A stretch of 64,000 nucleotides of DNA from Anaeromyxobacter sp. Fw109-5 (GTDB lineage: Bacteria > Myxococcota > Myxococcia > Myxococcales > Anaeromyxobacteraceae). The notes beneath the pieces are model-generated. The model made no database searches. It was not told the origin of the DNA and saw nothing but the letters and a program-made list of their open reading frames with translations. Below, piece by piece: positions 62,337-64,000 of the stretch. The first letter of the stretch is position 1. Each line of letters starts with the position of its first letter. A program made the position numbers and the translations under genes. The DNA lies in the NCBI RefSeq assembly GCF_000017505.1, contig NC_009675.1, forward strand, positions 2,046,001 to 2,110,000. Reading direction: 5' to 3'.

Positions 62337-62713
62337 GCCTGCCCCTCGTGCTGGTCGTCGATGACGACCCGGACATCCTCGAAGCGATCTGCGACATCCT
62401 CGAAGGCGAGGGTTATCGCGTGGCGCGCGCCCGTCACGGCGGCGAGGCGCTCGAGCGGGTCGCGGCCGAAGAACCCGCCATCATCCTCCTGGACCTGATG
62501 ATGCCGGTGATGGACGGGCTCGCCTTCGCCCAGGCGCTCCGGCAGCTTCCGGAAGGGCAGCGGATTCCCATCGTCGTCATCTCCGCCGACGGGAACCCGC
62601 AGCGCGCCGCCTCGATCGGAGCCGTCGGCTATCTCGCCAAGCCCTTCGACATCGACGCCCTGCTCGCGCAGGTGGCGCAGACCACCTCGGCGTGCGCCTC
62701 GGCGGGAGCGTAG
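62333..62713 (+). CDS. Single-domain response regulator
   Basis: 126 residues: VVDDDPD, phospho-acceptor Asp54 in IILLDLMMP, and the Lys switch in YLAKPFD, with no output domain. The ATG overlaps the kinase-like gene (ATGA). It probably works by protein-protein contact, for example in a phosphorelay. Target unknown. Confidence 0.92.
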   Translation: MSLPLVLVVDDDPDILEAICDILEGEGYRVARARHGGEALERVAAEEPAIILLDLMMPVMDGLAFAQALRQLPEGQRIPIVVISADGNPQRAASIGAVGYLAKPFDIDALLAQVAQTTSACASAGA

Positions 62714-62796
62714 GGAAAGCCGCTCCTCCCGCGCGGTCTGGCGAATGAGAGCGGGAGCGAGGGCGCCCGAAACCCCCGGCAGTTCGCGGTGTTCGC

Positions 62797-62825
62797 TTGA
62801 CTTCCCGCGCCGGCGCGGGTAGAAA
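62797..62825 (+). promoter_or_regulatory. Sigma-70-type promoter of rplC with palindromic spacer
   Basis: TTGACT (62797-62802), a 17-base spacer and TAGAAA (62820-62825). The last 16 spacer bases, CCCGCGCCGGCGCGGG (62804-62819), are a perfect palindrome. Predicted transcription start near 62832, leader about 63 bases. Confidence 0.6.
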
Positions 62826-62894
62826 CCGCCCCTTTCCAACGGCACGTCCTCCGCGGCCAGACGCGACGCGCGGCGGACCAATGCGAGGTGACAC

Positions 62895-63605
62895 ATGGCG
62901 ACTGGGCTTCTCGCGAAGAAGCTGGGCATGACGCAGATCTTCACCGCCGAGGGCGACTGCATCCCGGTGACGGTGCTCGAGGCGGGCCCCTGCACGGTGG
63001 TGCGCCGCAAGACGGCGGAGAAGGACGGCTACGACGCCGTCGTGATCGGCTGGGGCGAGGTGGACGAGAAGCACGCCCACCGGCTCACGAAGCCCGAGGT
63101 CGGGGTCTTCAAGAAGGCCGGCACCCCGGTCTTCCGGCACGTGAAGGAGATCCGCGTCAAGGACGCGAAGCTCCTCGGCGAGCTCAAGGCGGGCGACGTC
63201 CTCACCGTCGACAAGGTCTTCAAGCAGGACCAGCGCATCGACGTGGCCGGCGTGACGAAGGGCCGCGGGTTCACCGGCGTCATGAAGCGCTGGAACATGC
63301 ACGGCGCCGCGCGCGACTCGTCGACGACGCACGAGCACCACCGCCACGTCGGCGCGATCGGTCAGCGCAAGACGCCCGGCAAGGTGTGGAAGGGCAAGCA
63401 CCTCCCCGGCCACTACGGCGTCGACAACGTCACCATCCAGAACCTCACCATCGTCGGCGTGGAGGCGGACAAGAACCTCCTCCTCGTGAAGGGCGCGGTC
63501 CCGGGCCACAACGACGGGCTCCTCTTCGTGAACACGGCCGTGAAGGGCCAGCCGCGCGTGAAGAAGGTGCAGGAGGTCCGCGCGCGCGCCAAGCCGAAGG
63601 TCTAG
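62895..63605 (+). CDS. rplC: 50S ribosomal protein L3
   Basis: 236 residues from ATG 62895, with AGGTGA upstream. It opens with GLLAKKLGMTQIF and contains the central DVAGVTKGRGFTGVMKRW signature plus the loop HRHVGAIGQRKTPGKVWKG that reaches the peptidyl-transferase centre. Slightly longer than the usual 205-215 residues because of a basic C-terminal tail. L3 is normally in the S10 operon followed by rplD. Here it has its own promoter and terminator and no ribosomal neighbour in the window. Confidence 0.96.
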   Translation: MATGLLAKKLGMTQIFTAEGDCIPVTVLEAGPCTVVRRKTAEKDGYDAVVIGWGEVDEKHAHRLTKPEVGVFKKAGTPVFRHVKEIRVKDAKLLGELKAGDVLTVDKVFKQDQRIDVAGVTKGRGFTGVMKRWNMHGAARDSSTTHEHHRHVGAIGQRKTPGKVWKGKHLPGHYGVDNVTIQNLTIVGVEADKNLLLVKGAVPGHNDGLLFVNTAVKGQPRVKKVQEVRARAKPKV

Positions 63606-63639
63606 CCGACCTCCGCGGCTCGCACGGGCCTGGAACACG

Positions 63640-63669
63640 AACGCCGCTCCGGGGAACCGGGGCGGCGTT
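63640..63669 (+). terminator. Terminator after rplC
   Basis: AACGCCGCTCCGG, tetraloop GGAA, CCGGGGCGGCGTT: a 13-bp stem with one G-T pair, followed by TCCATTTC. It ends the rplC transcript. Confidence 0.8.
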
Positions 63670-63734
63670 TCCATTTCGCTTCGGCAGCCTGCGTGACTCG
63701 CGCTCGAGGCCGGTTAACACCTCGTGAGGCGAGT

Positions 63735-64000
63735 TCAGCGGGAAGAGTCGACTCGATACAGCCACCACATCCCGGAGCGCGCCTCCAGGCGTACCGGTTT
63801 CGTCGCATCGTGAAACAGGGATCGGCCCATGTCGGTGGGCGAGCGGACGATGAAGTAGTCGTACCATCCGTCACGCTCCCAATTGAACGAGTCGGGCTGC
63901 AACGCGAGCGCCTCGGTCGCGATCGGGCGGCTTGCCGTCGGGGCGTGTCGCGCGAGCTCCGGGTAGCAGCTCGCGAAGGAGTACCCGAAGGCTCCCCCTT
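63735..64000 (-). CDS. C-terminal part of an unidentified protein (cut by window edge)
   Basis: The frame is open from the window end leftward to a TGA at 63735-63737 and gives about 87 residues with a normal protein composition: FGYSFASCYPELARHAP, WERDGWYDYFIVRS, ending MWWLYRVDSSR. The aromatic-rich C-terminus is typical of an extracytoplasmic domain, perhaps of another YfhO/GT-C-like membrane enzyme, but I cannot name it. Convergent with rplC. Confidence 0.65.
   Translation of the reverse strand, partial: GGAFGYSFASCYPELARHAPTASRPIATEALALQPDSFNWERDGWYDYFIVRSPTDMGRSLFHDATKPVRLEARSGMWWLYRVDSSR

Overview
The window looks like a chromosomal segment of a very GC-rich, metal- or mineral-respiring member of the Myxococcota/deltaproteobacteria, most likely an Anaeromyxobacter-type organism. 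This placement is an inference. It rests on strong GC bias with dense overlapping genes, six c-type cytochrome genes carrying roughly 9 to 51 heme motifs each, Geobacter-style CxxxxCH...CxxCH modules, abundant GG-N10-GC sigma-54 promoters with an NtrC-type activator, and a bacterial REP-like repeat (CCTGAGCCTGTCGAAGG).

Layout. (1) 0.1-2.0 kb: a subtilisin-like protease. (2) 2.1-14.8 kb: a cell-surface polysaccharide block with GT-C membrane enzymes, GT1 and GT2 glycosyltransferases, a Wzx-like flippase, a SAM methyltransferase and a DUF2304 protein, partly in tightly overlapping operons. (3) 15.3-35.0 kb: a cytochrome island with four predicted surface lipoprotein cytochromes: about 44, about 51, about 18 and about 10 heme motifs, the last with a fibronectin III-like tail. 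Between them lie an MFS-spermidine synthase fusion, a small lipoprotein and a YfhO-type membrane enzyme. (4) 35.4-49.3 kb: the most notable locus. A hexaheme OmcS-like nanowire cytochrome with its own sigma-54 promoter and terminator is followed by a beta-propeller lipoprotein, an outer-membrane beta-barrel with a discoidin-like insertion and two CsgG/GNA1162-like lipoproteins. A second sigma-54 promoter then precedes a SurA/PpiC-type prolyl isomerase, a 26-heme and a 16-heme periplasmic cytochrome, and two NHL-type beta-propellers. (5) 49.3-55.6 kb: a TMTC-like O-glycosyltransferase with TPRs, two paralogous small membrane proteins, a second YfhO protein and a lone HTH protein. (6) 55.8-64 kb: hemA, a heme-motif sensor kinase with a sigma-54 response regulator, rpoH, a degenerate kinase with a single-domain receiver, a solitary rplC, and the 3' end of one more gene.

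How it may work together. I propose that the 35-49 kb block encodes an extracellular cytochrome filament plus the machinery that folds it (prolyl isomerase), exports it (barrel and CsgG-like lipoproteins) and feeds it electrons across the outer membrane (26-heme and 16-heme cytochromes). The sigma-54-type promoters in front of the omcS-like gene, the isomerase operon, hemA and rpoH, together with the adjacent heme-sensor/sigma-54 activator pair, suggest one regulon coupling heme supply, stress capacity and cytochrome production. Promoter positions and motifs are read directly from the sequence; the regulon and export model are inference. Heme counts were made by eye and could be off by one or two in the largest proteins.
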